A DNA stretch of 26,205 bases from CAWUIO01 sp963922455 (GCA_963922455.1 CAWUIO010000092.1:1-26205), one strand, 5' to 3'. Shown: positions 15,163 to 23,993, numbered from the stretch's first letter. Notes: generated from the sequence alone by a model not told the origin. Numbers and translations: made by a program.

Positions 15163-16422
15163 TTAAACCTCTTCATCTAGAAGACGGTCCATAAACTGGC
15201 GAAATTCTCTAACAAATTTTTCGTAATAAACCCCAGTACTGGGGCCATAAAAACCAGTATGAATTCTACGAACTTCCCCCTTGCGATCGATAAAGATCGT
15301 TGTCGGAAAGGACATCACGTGATTGAGCATTGGGAGCGTTTCGGCCGCTTTTTGCTTATCATTGATTCCGGCAATGGTGAAGTCATATTGTATATCGTAG
15401 CGACTGATCATTTTCTTCACCCGGTCGCGGGCTTTTTCAAAATTGGGACTTCGCTCGTAAGCAAGGCCTATAATCTCTAAACCGCGATCTTTATTTTGGG
15501 CGTAGTATGGGGCGAGAAATGCTGTCTCATCCATACAGTTATGGCACCAGGAGCCAAATAATTGCAAGATAACTACCTTGTCTTGATATTTTGCATCATC
15601 TAAGCTAAGGCTGTCACCATCCAAGTTAGGAAAGCCAAAATACACCCGGTCGTAACCATCTTTTAAAAAGGTAAGACTATCGGGGTTGGGTAGGCTAGCC
15701 CCTTCATCACGGTAGGCGCTAAAGGTTTCGTAGGAGCTCTTGCCCGACCAAAACTCGCCTTGGAGACTATCCCCATCAGTAGTTTGAGCTTTAAAATAGA
15801 AGACACTACCTCCATCAAAACTGCTCAAGGTTAGTTCTTTTCCTTCTACAAACCCGCTTAAGTAACGGTAGTCACCCGTTGGGGTAATAAAGGTACCTTG
15901 TACCTCTTGATTCGCTTGCTTGAATACGCCAATGGCCGGGTAGGTACTTCCGTCAGATTCAGTAAAAGTAGTGCTCCATTTGCCGCTAACATCAAGGGGC
16001 TCGGTCTCAATTTCATATCTGAATTGTACGATATTGCCGTATTCGGCCCTGAAGGGCATGCGGTAGGGTTCGGCATAATCGTGCTTAACCCATGCTCCTT
16101 GTATTTCTTTGGGATTTATAATTTTTGCCTCCAAAGTAGTACCCATGCTATGCATATCTATGTACAAGGAGTCCTGGACTTTACGTACATCAGGCAAGTC
16201 AAAGGTTTCCCCTCCGTTGATAAGTTGGGCAGAGTAAAGCGTATCCGCTTGCTTAATCTTCAAAAAAAATGGACTAGCCCCCCCTTCCAACTGGATTTCA
16301 CCTCTCCATAAGCCTGAAGTCAAGGCTTCGGTATGATCGCCAGTATCTGAGGAAGGCTGGCAAGACGCTAAAAGTATAAAACTTAGGCTTACAAGTACCC
16401 AAGCGTTTAAATAGAATTTCAT
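15163..16422 (-). CDS. TlpA-like thioredoxin-fold lipoprotein
   Basis: A 419-residue exported protein. The start chosen (16422) gives a compact lipoprotein signal, MKFYLNAWVLVSLSFILLASC, with Cys21; an in-frame ATG at 16440 would only add six residues. Residues about 25-260 are strand-rich with no family I can name (GLWRGEIQLEGGASPFFLKI, GKWSTTFTESDGSTYPAIG). From about 270 there is a redoxin/TlpA domain: VVILQLFGSWCHNCMDE with the CxxC pair Cys293/Cys296, then EIIGLAYERSPNF and the cis-proline strand MSFPTTIFIDRKGEV. Such proteins reduce disulfides in the periplasm, for example in cytochrome maturation. A TAGCTTTG box at 16438-16445 on the minus strand resembles a -7 element but has no good -33 partner. 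Confidence 0.85.
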   Translation of the reverse strand: MKFYLNAWVLVSLSFILLASCQPSSDTGDHTEALTSGLWRGEIQLEGGASPFFLKIKQADTLYSAQLINGGETFDLPDVRKVQDSLYIDMHSMGTTLEAKIINPKEIQGAWVKHDYAEPYRMPFRAEYGNIVQFRYEIETEPLDVSGKWSTTFTESDGSTYPAIGVFKQANQEVQGTFITPTGDYRYLSGFVEGKELTLSSFDGGSVFYFKAQTTDGDSLQGEFWSGKSSYETFSAYRDEGASLPNPDSLTFLKDGYDRVYFGFPNLDGDSLSLDDAKYQDKVVILQLFGSWCHNCMDETAFLAPYYAQNKDRGLEIIGLAYERSPNFEKARDRVKKMISRYDIQYDFTIAGINDKQKAAETLPMLNHVMSFPTTIFIDRKGEVRRIHTGFYGPSTGVYYEKFVREFRQFMDRLLDEEV

Positions 16423-16550
16423 AGAAACGAATTTATGCAAAGCTACAAGAAAATGTGCAATCCCTAACCTTTTTGGGAAACAGCTAGTTAAAAGGCTAAT
16501 AAACTGTTTAAATTTAATTATATGGGCTGCAAAGGGCCATTTCGGGAACC

Positions 16551-16608
16551 TGATTTCATCAAATTCATCGCCCGTAGCGCTGCTATGCGCTCCTTGTTGA
16601 TTTCATCA
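16551..16608. repeat. Short repeat-like element with direct and inverted repeats
   Basis: An 11-bp direct repeat, TGATTTCATCA, occurs at 16551-16561 and 16598-16608. Between them AGCGC and GCGCT form a small hairpin. It lies between divergently transcribed genes (16422 minus, 16679 plus), has a different composition from the R family, and is probably a separate small intergenic repeat. No second copy is visible in this window. Confidence 0.45.
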
Positions 16609-16678
16609 GAACCCCAAACTGACCCTTTTCGCCGACAAAAAATAAACTTCAACAGTTTCTAATATTAAATAAATTGGA

Positions 16679-16963
16679 ATGAAAATCGCAAAAAAACATC
16701 ATCTTAGCGATCAGGATGTGGACCGGATTGTTGAGATGGCTTGGGAAGACCGTACCCCCTTTGATGCTATTTTGGCGCAGTTTGGCCTAGCCGAGGGAGA
16801 GGTCATTAAGATTATGCGCCAAGAAATGAAGCTTAGCTCGTGGAAAATGTGGCGAAAGCGGGTACAAGGGCGCATTACCAAGCACCGCCAAAAGCAAGCT
16901 AGCAAGCGTTTCCGGTGCAGTAGGCAAAGAAGTATAAGTATGAATAAGCTTTCTAAGCGATGA
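16679..16963 (+). CDS. DUF2805 / TIGR03643 family protein
   Basis: A 94-residue protein whose first about 70 residues match the TIGR03643/DUF2805 family: LSDQDVDRIVEMAWEDRTPF, AILAQFGLAEGEVIKIMRQE and SSWKMWRKRVQGRITKH. The pattern reads as a small helix-turn-helix-like fold, but the family function is not known. The rest (QKQASKRFRCSRQRSISMNKLSKR) is a basic tail that differs from typical short members. The start follows an AT-rich leader. Its TGA (16961-16963) sits in the base of a terminator stem shared with the convergent gene. Confidence 0.8.
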   Translation: MKIAKKHHLSDQDVDRIVEMAWEDRTPFDAILAQFGLAEGEVIKIMRQEMKLSSWKMWRKRVQGRITKHRQKQASKRFRCSRQRSISMNKLSKR

Positions 16964-16987
16964 AAAAGAGGCTTATTCCTCTTTTTT
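16963..16987. terminator. Bidirectional terminator overlapping both stop codons
   Basis: AAAAAGAGG (16963-16971) and CCTCTTTTT (16978-16986) form a 9-bp stem with a 6-nt loop; T residues follow on the plus strand and A/T complements on the minus strand. The plus gene's stop ends at its first base, and the minus gene's stop codon (16973-16975) lies in the loop, so both convergent transcripts end here. Confidence 0.75.
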
Positions 16988-17440
16988 ATCGTCTTTGATC
17001 AGTTTTTTTTGAGCCTCCAGCATCACGATCCAAAAGTTGAAAATCAGAAAAGAGCCCTTTACCATCAAGTCGGTGAGTAAGAAATTATGATAGGTTTTGG
17101 TGGCGGTGTTCCGTTTGGTCAAGTCTTCCATGACTTTTTGGGTAGAAACCCCTTCTTTTTGGGCAATCTCCTCTAGATGCTTCATCAATTCTTCTTGGGA
17201 AATATTTTTTGCTTCCATTTGGGGTGAATGCAAGACATTTTGAAAGGATGAATCTTTTTGAGAAGGCTTTCCCTGCTCAGCTTGAGCGTGGGCATCAGGG
17301 TTTTGTACGTGCACGGGGCTAGAAGAAGAGTTGAGATAAGAACTCCGGTTGGGAACTGGGGAAGGTTGGCTAGACCCTTCACCGTGAAATTCAAGAAAAT
17401 GGGTAAAATCACTAAGCTGATCAACTCTGGTTTCTGCCAT
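16973..17440 (-). CDS. Hypothetical protein with C-terminal hydrophobic segment
   Basis: A 155-residue protein. Residues about 1-75 are low-complexity (Ser, Gln, Pro, His), probably disordered. Residues about 78-110 are a charged helix (NISQEELMKHLEEIAQKEG). A hydrophobic stretch follows (LTDLMVKGSFLIFNFWIVMLEAQKKL, about residues 123-148) that could be a membrane or peripheral helix. I recognise no family. A TAGTTTTG box at 17472-17479 on the minus strand matches the Bacteroidota -7 consensus about 30 bases upstream, but no TTG at the right distance is seen. Confidence 0.6.
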   Translation of the reverse strand: MAETRVDQLSDFTHFLEFHGEGSSQPSPVPNRSSYLNSSSSPVHVQNPDAHAQAEQGKPSQKDSSFQNVLHSPQMEAKNISQEELMKHLEEIAQKEGVSTQKVMEDLTKRNTATKTYHNFLLTDLMVKGSFLIFNFWIVMLEAQKKLIKDDKKEE

Positions 17441-17471
17441 TTTTGATTAATTTATTTATCTTATCGAATCA

Positions 17472-17479
17472 CAAAACTA
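17472..17479 (-). promoter_or_regulatory. Possible -7 promoter box for 16973-17440
   Basis: Minus strand TAGTTTTG fits TAnnTTTG exactly, 32 bases upstream of the ATG. There is no matching -33 TTG at 17-23 bases, so this is weak. Confidence 0.3.
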
Positions 17480-17560
17480 TAATTGCATAAATAGTATGGT
17501 ATGTACTACCTAAGTTATGAAGGGATGATTGCAGGAATGATTAGTTAGTTATGTTTCGTA

Positions 17561-17577
17561 AAGCTTACAGTAAGCTT
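17561..17577. other. Short perfect hairpin in AT-rich intergenic DNA
   Basis: AAGCTTA, a CAG loop and TAAGCTT form a 7-bp hairpin. A run of A residues follows on the plus strand, so it is not a plus-strand terminator. It lies in the 415-base gap 17441-17855, which has no gene. Confidence 0.4.
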
Positions 17578-17689
17578 AGAAAAAAAAGGGTAAAAAGAAC
17601 GGCTTTGTTATTGATTTACTCAATTACTTTAATCAAAAGTAGGGAGGAGGTAGGATTAAAACAAAGATAAGCGGCAAAGATTTGTTTAG

Positions 17690-17718
17690 AATTTAATAAT
17701 TGTTGTTATTATTAAATT
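17690..17718. promoter_or_regulatory. Perfect AT palindrome upstream of mdh
   Basis: AATTTAATAAT (17690-17700), a 7-base spacer and ATTATTAAATT (17708-17718) form an 11-bp perfect inverted repeat 138 bases upstream of the malate dehydrogenase start. The TTG of the putative promoter at 17703 is inside the spacer, so this could be an operator. Confidence 0.4.
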
Positions 17719-17731
17719 ATTAATATCTTTA
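17703..17731 (+). promoter_or_regulatory. Putative promoter of mdh
   Basis: TTG (17703-17705), 18-base spacer, TATCTTTA (17724-17731), which matches TAnnTTTG at all but the last base. The spacing equals that of the better promoter at 19619. It would give a leader of about 115-120 bases. Confidence 0.4.
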
Positions 17732-17855
17732 AGCCAATTCTTTGGTCGGTAAGGCGCGGTAATTAGGGCACTGGCAATCCAGCCACCCCATCTTTCCTTA
17801 CCTTTCCGGCCCATTTTTTTGACCATCATTTAACTTTTCAATAATCTAAATTCCT

Positions 17856-18788
17856 ATGAAAATTACCGTAGTTGGGGCCGGAAATGTCGGAGCAACCTGT
17901 GCAGATGTTTTGGCTTACCGAGAAGTAGCCAATGAAATTGTTCTTTTAGACATCAAAGAAGGCTTAGCCGAAGGAAAAGCCTTAGATATCTGGCAAAAAG
18001 CTCCTATCAACCAGTATGATAGTTACCCTTTGGGGGTCACCAATGATTACACCCAAACTGCTGGCTCAGAAGTAGTAGTAATCACCTCGGGTATCCCCCG
18101 TAAGCCCGGGATGTCCCGCGACGACTTAATCTCTACCAATGCTGGCATTGTTAAGTCAGTAACCGAGCAAGTCTTGCAGCATTCACCCGATGCCATTGTG
18201 ATCGTAGTTTCTAATCCCCTGGACGTCATGACCTATGCCGCGCATAAAACGGCTCAGAAAAGCCGGATGCGGGTGATGGGTATGGCAGGAATCTTAGATA
18301 CCGCCCGCTACCGTGCCTTCTTGGCAACCGAATTAAAAGTTTCTCCCAAAGATATCCAGGCGGTGTTGATGGGTGGTCACGGAGATACCATGGTGCCACT
18401 TCCTCGCTACACCACGGTTGGAGGTATTCCTGTAACCGAATTAATTAGTGCCGACAAACTTGATCCGATCGTAGAACGGACCAAAAAAGGAGGAGGAGAA
18501 CTCGTTAAATTGATGGGTACTTCTGCCTGGTATGCTCCCGGATCGGCCGCCGCCCAAATGGTCGAGGCTATCGTAAAAGACCAAAGACGCGTATTTCCGG
18601 TTTGTGTCAACTTAGAAGGGGAGTATGGGATCGATGGTTGTTACTTAGGTGTACCGGTAATCTTAGGGAAAAACGGGATTGAGCAAATCATCGAGTTGCA
18701 ATTAAACGATGATGAAAAAGCCTTGCTTGAAGTATCTCGCAGCAAAGTGAAAGAGGTTATGGACGTGTTTGACGGGATGAACCTATAA
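17856..18788 (+). CDS. mdh: Malate dehydrogenase
   Basis: A 310-residue NAD-dependent malate dehydrogenase of the LDH/MDH superfamily, interconverting malate and oxaloacetate in the TCA cycle. Features: the NAD-binding GAGNVG (7-12) with Asp32 ending strand two, the mobile loop PRKPGMSRDD with Arg82 and Arg88 (Arg82 marks malate rather than lactate specificity), VSNPLDVMT, LDTARYR (substrate Arg151) and GGHGDTMVPL with the catalytic His175. Length and motifs match the LDH-like MDH group of Bacteroidota. It is preceded by a 415-base intergenic region with a palindrome and promoter-like element, and followed by an intrinsic terminator, so it is likely monocistronic. Confidence 0.97.
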   Translation: MKITVVGAGNVGATCADVLAYREVANEIVLLDIKEGLAEGKALDIWQKAPINQYDSYPLGVTNDYTQTAGSEVVVITSGIPRKPGMSRDDLISTNAGIVKSVTEQVLQHSPDAIVIVVSNPLDVMTYAAHKTAQKSRMRVMGMAGILDTARYRAFLATELKVSPKDIQAVLMGGHGDTMVPLPRYTTVGGIPVTELISADKLDPIVERTKKGGGELVKLMGTSAWYAPGSAAAQMVEAIVKDQRRVFPVCVNLEGEYGIDGCYLGVPVILGKNGIEQIIELQLNDDEKALLEVSRSKVKEVMDVFDGMNL

Positions 18789-18797
18789 AACATACAT

Positions 18798-18839
18798 GCC
18801 CCCAGTTCTGGTATTGATGTGCCGGCATTGGGGGCTTTT
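18798..18839 (+). terminator. Intrinsic terminator of mdh
   Basis: GCCCCCA (18798-18804) pairs with TGGGGGC (18829-18835), with an inner CTGG/CCGG stem, followed by TTTT. It starts 9 bases after the mdh stop. Confidence 0.85.
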
Positions 18840-18880
18840 CTTGACAAGCGATATATTCAGATTAATTTTTAAATAGATTT

Positions 18881-19006
18881 GGGGCTTGCCCGCGCAATTA
18901 AACCTGTGCCTACATGCCCAATCCTAAGGCGCGGGCCGGGCTTTCGCCACTCGCCGGCCTACCCTCATGCCAGCGGCGGGCTCAAACAATGGCTCTATCC
19001 CTAAGC
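18881..19006 (+). repeat. Structured intergenic repeat, copy R6
   Basis: GCCCGCGC (18888-18895) pairs perfectly with GCGCGGGC (18929-18936) around a 33-nt loop. CTCGCCG (18950-18956) pairs with CGGCGGG (18974-18980). The right end has GGCTCTATCCCTAAGCC. Located between the mdh terminator and recX. Sequence subgroup shared with R1. Confidence 0.8.
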
Positions 19007-19041
19007 CAAGTATGCTTATTTAGATCAAGGTACTTTGGCAA

Positions 19042-19563
19042 ATGGACCCATTTTTTGCCCCAAGCCCCTTAGCCTCCCATGATTTGGAAAAAGCAGAGCA
19101 TATAAAAAAAGCCTTTCAAAAAATGGCCCGCTATTGTGCCTACCAAGAACGATGCGAGCTCGAAATCCGCCAAAAGTTAAAAGAGGTATCCTTAGGCGAA
19201 GAAGAGATAAAATGGGTGCTGGAACGCCTCCAAGAGGAAAGCTTTTTGAACGAAACCCGTTTTGCCAAAGCCTTCGCCAGTGGGAAGTTTCGCTTAAAAA
19301 AGTGGGGTATCCGTAAAATAACGCACGAATTAAGAAAAAAGAACATATCTTCCCATGATATACACTTGGGCCTCAAAGAGATAGATACAGCAACGTATCA
19401 AAATACCTTACTAAAACTAGCCCAAGACAAATGGGATTCCCTCGTGAAGGAATCGCAGCTCCCCCTAAAACAACAAAAAGTGAAGCGATACCTCCTACAA
19501 AAGGGCTACGAACCCGATTTGATTCAATCGCTCATACGTCAATATTTTAATGAAAGAGCGTGA
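19042..19563 (+). CDS. recX: Regulatory protein RecX
   Basis: A 173-residue RecX family protein, which in other bacteria inhibits or modulates RecA filaments during recombination and the SOS response. It consists of repeated three-helix modules: AFQKMARYCAYQERCELEIRQKL, ..EIKWVLERLQEESFLNETRFAKAFASGKFRLKKWGIRKI in pieces, and VKRYLLQKGYEPDLIQSLIRQYF. The LNETRFAKAF and KWGIRKI sequences are highly typical. Cytoplasmic, no signal peptide. No recA gene is in the window. The start at 19042 fits the normal length. It is separated from mdh by a terminator and repeat R6, so probably transcribed on its own. Confidence 0.92.
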   Translation: MDPFFAPSPLASHDLEKAEHIKKAFQKMARYCAYQERCELEIRQKLKEVSLGEEEIKWVLERLQEESFLNETRFAKAFASGKFRLKKWGIRKITHELRKKNISSHDIHLGLKEIDTATYQNTLLKLAQDKWDSLVKESQLPLKQQKVKRYLLQKGYEPDLIQSLIRQYFNERA

Positions 19564-19618
19564 AAATGCGCCCCAAACCAGATGCCTTAAACTTAGACCA
19601 AACCCCTTACGTTTATTA

Positions 19619-19647
19619 TTGGTATCTTATTTGTTAAATTATGTTTG
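19619..19647 (+). promoter_or_regulatory. Bacteroidota-type promoter for the coiled-coil sensor gene
   Basis: TTG (19619-19621), 18-base spacer, TATGTTTG (19640-19647), a full match to the TAnnTTTG -7 element. The implied start is near 19654, about 90 bases before the ATG at 19746. The rest of 19564-19745 is AT-rich leader. Confidence 0.65.
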
Positions 19648-19745
19648 TATATCCTCAGGATTTGCTTAATTTCATCATTTAGAAAAAAACTGCCACCTTA
19701 AAATAAACCCAAACTTTTCCGATTTATTTTATTTAATTAATTTCA

Positions 19746-22700
19746 ATGGCAACTGATAATTTACAAGAATATGACTCGGGGCAATCATCCGAAAATAAGC
19801 CTACCGAAATCAGCAATGACTCGCAGAGCCTTAGCAAATATGACTTACAAGCCCTCCAAAGAAGTGGACAAGGAGATTCCCAAAGCTCCCAGGACAAAAA
19901 GATGTTAGATGAGCGGCTATGGCTGGATGCGAATGTAAATAAGTACGATGACGTTTTGAGAAAAAACTTTGACAGCTCTGTCAAAACCTTCTCGGAAAAT
20001 ATAATTAACTACCTCTCCCGGATTACCCAAGCCGTCTACGGGGCCTTCTTTGTGGTAGACCACGAAAACGAATTGATTGAGGCAAAAGCCGGTTACGCAT
20101 GCACCGTAGATACCATGGAACGGGTTTCCTTTAAGTTCGGGGAAGGGATAATTGGCCAAGTAGCCAAAACCCGGGAGCTTTTTGTCTTAGATAATGTAGA
20201 AACCCAACTCAACTCCTCCATAGGGCGGATGAATTCCAGCTTTTTGATGGTAAGCCCTTTGGTATTCCATAACACCGTTTACGGAATCCTCGAGATCAAT
20301 ACCCTCAGCCCCTTACCTCCTCACTACATTAAGCTGATTAAACGTATTAGTTTTAATACCGCGGCCGTACTGCAAAACATACTTCAAGCCCAGAATACAA
20401 AACGCTTACTCATTGATAGTCTCCAACAATCTCAAGAGTTTAAATCACAAGGGGAGCTCTTGGCCCGATTGCAAAAGAAACTCGAAGATGTAAAAGATGA
20501 ACTAAGCCGTAAGCAAAATGAGCTGGATCAGTTACATAATCAGTTTCCAGACGTTGCCATTAGTCATACGGAGCCTGAAACCAATAACTTCACGGTGGTA
20601 GAAGGAGAAGAAGCGCCTCAAGGGGTGCACGTAGAACTGCAACAAAATCAATCCCAAATAGAGGCGCTACAAGAAGAGCTAAGACTCAAGTCTGTCGAGC
20701 TACAGAAAGTAAGCACTGTGCTAAAAGATGCCCAATTACAGCTACTTGACCTTCAAAACCAATCCAAAGAAGCCCAAAGCCAACTCAAGCACTATCAATA
20801 TATTGAAGAAGAGTTAATAAAAGCCAAAGAGCTGGCCCAGAACGTCGAGAAGAAACTCTACGAGAAAGAAGATGAGTTACAAGATGCTTTGGCCAAAATT
20901 GCTTACAATCGGGATGATAGCTCACAACTCAGTGCTTACAGCTCCAATGACCAAAGTCAACTGGGAGAAACCATAAGCGAGCTAGAACGTAAAAATGTCG
21001 GCTTAGAAAAAGAGCTTAGCCAAAACCGCAAGGACATGGATTTGCTCAAAGAGACGATCAAATGGAAAGACGCCGAAATCGAAAGGCAAGATGAAGCCCT
21101 CCTGGAGCGTAAGAAAGAACTGCAAACCATCCGCGAAAACTTTGAGGAAGTAAAAAATGACAACCTCCGCAACCTAGAAGAAGTTGTCAAGCAAGGCAAA
21201 ACCATCAATGAGCAAGAAAGCGAGCTGAAAAACCTGCAACAGCACTTGGCCAGCCAAGTAAGTGAGGAAGAAGCCCAGCAACTCAGAAACGAAATTCAGA
21301 AGAAAGAAGAGTTTATCAAGGATCTCAAATCTCAGGTACAAAACTTAGGCTCTATGCCTAGCTCCGAGGAAGATAAAAACCTATTACACCAGAAAGAAAA
21401 CGAAATTGCCTCCCTGCGCCAACAGCTCAAAGAGATCCAAGAAAATGATGAAGTGGAAGAGCTCCGCAATCAAATATTGCACAAAGATGCAACCATTGAG
21501 GAACTCAATAACCGAATAGAAAATAAAGAAGGAGATCCTGAACTTCTCCAGCAATGGATAGACTATGCCGAAGGCCTCAAGCAAGAGATGGTTCAAAAAA
21601 ACGAAGAGTTGGAGGCCATCCAAAAAGAAAAATTGGAGCAAGTAGAGCAGGTGAAAGCCCAGCTCGAAGAAATTTCCCAGCTCAATCAAGCACTGCTGGC
21701 CGCCAAATCTGAAGATAATTCTGAGCAACTACGGGGGCAACTAGAAGAAAAAGAGGCCGAAATCAGCCAACTCAATCAAGAAATCCAAAGACAGTCTCAC
21801 GAATACGCCCAGCTGGATGTCCGGTTCAAGGATTTTGAAGATAAGCTAAGCCAAAAACAAAAAGAGCTAGAAGCCGTCATCCAAAAAAACCGGGAGCGAG
21901 AAGAGCAATACAACGTTCAAATCAAAGAGTTAGAAACCACACGTACTAAGTTACGCAAGCGAGAAGATGAGCTTATGGTTTCCCAATACCTCCTCAACCA
22001 AGCCCAAGGCGAAGCCGGAGGAGCCGGCTCTTCGGAGTCCTTACAAATTGCTCTCGAGCAAAAAGAAAAAATTATCCGTCAAAAGGACCAGGAAATCCAG
22101 TCATTACACCAAGAAAACCACTCCCTGAGGCGAGAAGGTGAAGCCCACCCCGATGCTTACCATCTGAAACAAGTGGTGGACAGCAAGGACGAAATGATTG
22201 AAAAGCTCCGAGATGAGCTAAGTTCGTATAGCCAACGCGTACAAGAAGTAAGCCCTAGCTCCGAAGATGCCCAGGTTTCTAGCCAAGAACAAGCCGAAAA
22301 ATTAAAAGAACTAGAAGCCTTACAAAATGAGGCCGAAAACCTCCGTGAACAAACCAACAGCTTACGCATAGAAGTAGAAAATCTTCGCGATCAATTACAA
22401 CAGAAAGACGCCGCCTTCCAAAACTTGCTTACCCAGCAAAATACCGATGTGGTGCCCAGCCCCGACGAGATTAGTAATCTCAAAGAGAAACTCTCACAAA
22501 AGGAGCAAGACATCCAACAGATCAACGAGCGTACGTTTCTCCAAGTGGAAGCCTTGGAAAACTTAAAGTCGGAAGTTGAACAAAAAGATCAACTCATCCA
22601 AAAACTGCGGGATGAACTAGAGCAAGCCCAGGTAGGAGGGAACGCAAGCTCCGGAGAGGCCGAGGTGCAAAAATATATTGATCAACTCCGCGAGAAAGAA

Positions 22701-23882
22701 ACCGAAATATTAAGACAAAGCGAGGCCCTAAGCACTTTACGTCAACAACTTTTTGACAAGGAAAAAGCCCTGAGCGAGACCCAAAAACAGCTCAAAGAAG
22801 TCAATACCGAAAATCCATCCCTGGCCCAAGCCGACCTCAATCAAAAACTAGCCGAACTTGAGACCATTAGCCAAGATCTTGAAAAACGCAAAACCGAATT
22901 AGACCGAAAAGCCGAGTTTTTACAAGATCGGGAAAACCAACTCCAAGAACGCCAAGAGCAAGCCGACAAGGCAGACCAAGAAAGCACCAAAAGCCAAGAA
23001 AGCGGCGAAATTAGCGACCTAGCAAATCCTGCCCTGGCCGAAATAGAATCCCTACGCCGGGAAATCAAAGAAAAAGAACAACACCTGCAACAAAGGGAAA
23101 AAGAATTGAGCCTCCTATTTAATAAAATCAATACCACGTTTGCCGCTATTGAGATAAATATGGACGGACAAATTCATACCGTCAACAACAAATTTCTGAT
23201 GATGTTGGGCATGAAAGTCGAAGACGTTACGGACAAACCCTACCATTCCTTGCTTCTGCCCGAGTATGTCGAATCTAAAGAACACAAAATCTTGTGGCAA
23301 GGACTTCGTATGGGAGTGCCCCAAACAGTGGATAAACTGATCTGTGTAGGCAATAAGGGCAAGCAGATCCCTATGAGCGTTACTTTTATTCCCATACCCG
23401 GCATGGACGGGCGCCCCTATGAGGTAGTAAAACTGGTAAATCAAGTACATAAGGAAGCCCCGGTACAAGAAGCAAGCCCCGTATCTAGTGAAGAAGCCCC
23501 CGCCCCAACGGCTACTTCTTCCAAGCTTCCTCACGAAGAAAAAGAACTCATCCGGGCTGTAAATAATTCCTTTATCATTGCCGAGCTAGATCTAGAAGGA
23601 AAGATGATCCGGGTCAATAAACAGTTTCTTACCTTCCTAGGATACAGCGAAAAAGAAGTTATGGGCAAGCACCATCGAAATTTCATAGACATCACCGAAC
23701 GCTCCTCCGAGAGTTATCTGGATATCATTCGCGGCCTGTCCAATGGGATGTTCGCTTCCGAAATTTTCAAATACGTCGGTAAAGAAGGGGAACGCGTGAG
23801 ACTACGAAGTTATTTTAACCCAATATTAGACGAATCGAGCAATCCCAAAAAAGTCTTGGTGATTTCTCAGTTTGTCAACTAA
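19746..23882 (+). CDS. Giant GAF - coiled coil - PAS - PAS protein without output domain
   Basis: A 1378-residue soluble protein. Residues 1-65 are Ser/Gln-rich and disordered. A GAF domain spans about 75-212 (FFVVDHENELIEAKAGYA, FKFGEGIIGQVAKTRELFVL, MVSPLVFHNTVYGILEIN). A coiled coil of about 890 residues runs from about 225 to 1118, in heptad blocks of LRxxLxxKDxEIxxL type broken by short Pro/Gly/Ser hinges (PSSEED, PSPDE, GGNASSGE). Two PAS domains follow: about 1120-1235 (FAAIEINMDGQIHTVNNKFL) and 1264-1378 (FIIAELDLEGKMIRVNKQFL). No histidine kinase, cyclase, phosphatase, methyl-accepting or DNA-binding domain is present. The GAF resembles that of the next gene, a PP2C phosphatase 111 bases downstream. 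A clear promoter lies upstream. Likely a long scaffold or sensor relaying to a partner; direct evidence is lacking. Confidence 0.85.
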   Translation: MATDNLQEYDSGQSSENKPTEISNDSQSLSKYDLQALQRSGQGDSQSSQDKKMLDERLWLDANVNKYDDVLRKNFDSSVKTFSENIINYLSRITQAVYGAFFVVDHENELIEAKAGYACTVDTMERVSFKFGEGIIGQVAKTRELFVLDNVETQLNSSIGRMNSSFLMVSPLVFHNTVYGILEINTLSPLPPHYIKLIKRISFNTAAVLQNILQAQNTKRLLIDSLQQSQEFKSQGELLARLQKKLEDVKDELSRKQNELDQLHNQFPDVAISHTEPETNNFTVVEGEEAPQGVHVELQQNQSQIEALQEELRLKSVELQKVSTVLKDAQLQLLDLQNQSKEAQSQLKHYQYIEEELIKAKELAQNVEKKLYEKEDELQDALAKIAYNRDDSSQLSAYSSNDQSQLGETISELERKNVGLEKELSQNRKDMDLLKETIKWKDAEIERQDEALLERKKELQTIRENFEEVKNDNLRNLEEVVKQGKTINEQESELKNLQQHLASQVSEEEAQQLRNEIQKKEEFIKDLKSQVQNLGSMPSSEEDKNLLHQKENEIASLRQQLKEIQENDEVEELRNQILHKDATIEELNNRIENKEGDPELLQQWIDYAEGLKQEMVQKNEELEAIQKEKLEQVEQVKAQLEEISQLNQALLAAKSEDNSEQLRGQLEEKEAEISQLNQEIQRQSHEYAQLDVRFKDFEDKLSQKQKELEAVIQKNREREEQYNVQIKELETTRTKLRKREDELMVSQYLLNQAQGEAGGAGSSESLQIALEQKEKIIRQKDQEIQSLHQENHSLRREGEAHPDAYHLKQVVDSKDEMIEKLRDELSSYSQRVQEVSPSSEDAQVSSQEQAEKLKELEALQNEAENLREQTNSLRIEVENLRDQLQQKDAAFQNLLTQQNTDVVPSPDEISNLKEKLSQKEQDIQQINERTFLQVEALENLKSEVEQKDQLIQKLRDELEQAQVGGNASSGEAEVQKYIDQLREKETEILRQSEALSTLRQQLFDKEKALSETQKQLKEVNTENPSLAQADLNQKLAELETISQDLEKRKTELDRKAEFLQDRENQLQERQEQADKADQESTKSQESGEISDLANPALAEIESLRREIKEKEQHLQQREKELSLLFNKINTTFAAIEINMDGQIHTVNNKFLMMLGMKVEDVTDKPYHSLLLPEYVESKEHKILWQGLRMGVPQTVDKLICVGNKGKQIPMSVTFIPIPGMDGRPYEVVKLVNQVHKEAPVQEASPVSSEEAPAPTATSSKLPHEEKELIRAVNNSFIIAELDLEGKMIRVNKQFLTFLGYSEKEVMGKHHRNFIDITERSSESYLDIIRGLSNGMFASEIFKYVGKEGERVRLRSYFNPILDESSNPKKVLVISQFVN

Positions 23883-23993
23883 TTCTTGATCCGGAAAGCC
23901 TATCTTGGCAATAGCTATGCAAGGATAGAAAAAATCTCAACCTTTGACTCGGTTCTAAAACAAAGGCCATAACCTTAAAATGCGATTGATCAC

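Noticed and set aside
19746..23882. Histidine kinase or chemoreceptor assignment for the coiled-coil protein
   Set aside because: No H-box, N/G-box ATPase, HAMP or methyl-accepting hairpin is seen in the sequence.
23900..23928. Hairpin after the coiled-coil gene as a terminator
   Set aside because: CTATC-TTG/CAAGGATAG has a bulge and is followed by A residues, not T, on the plus strand.
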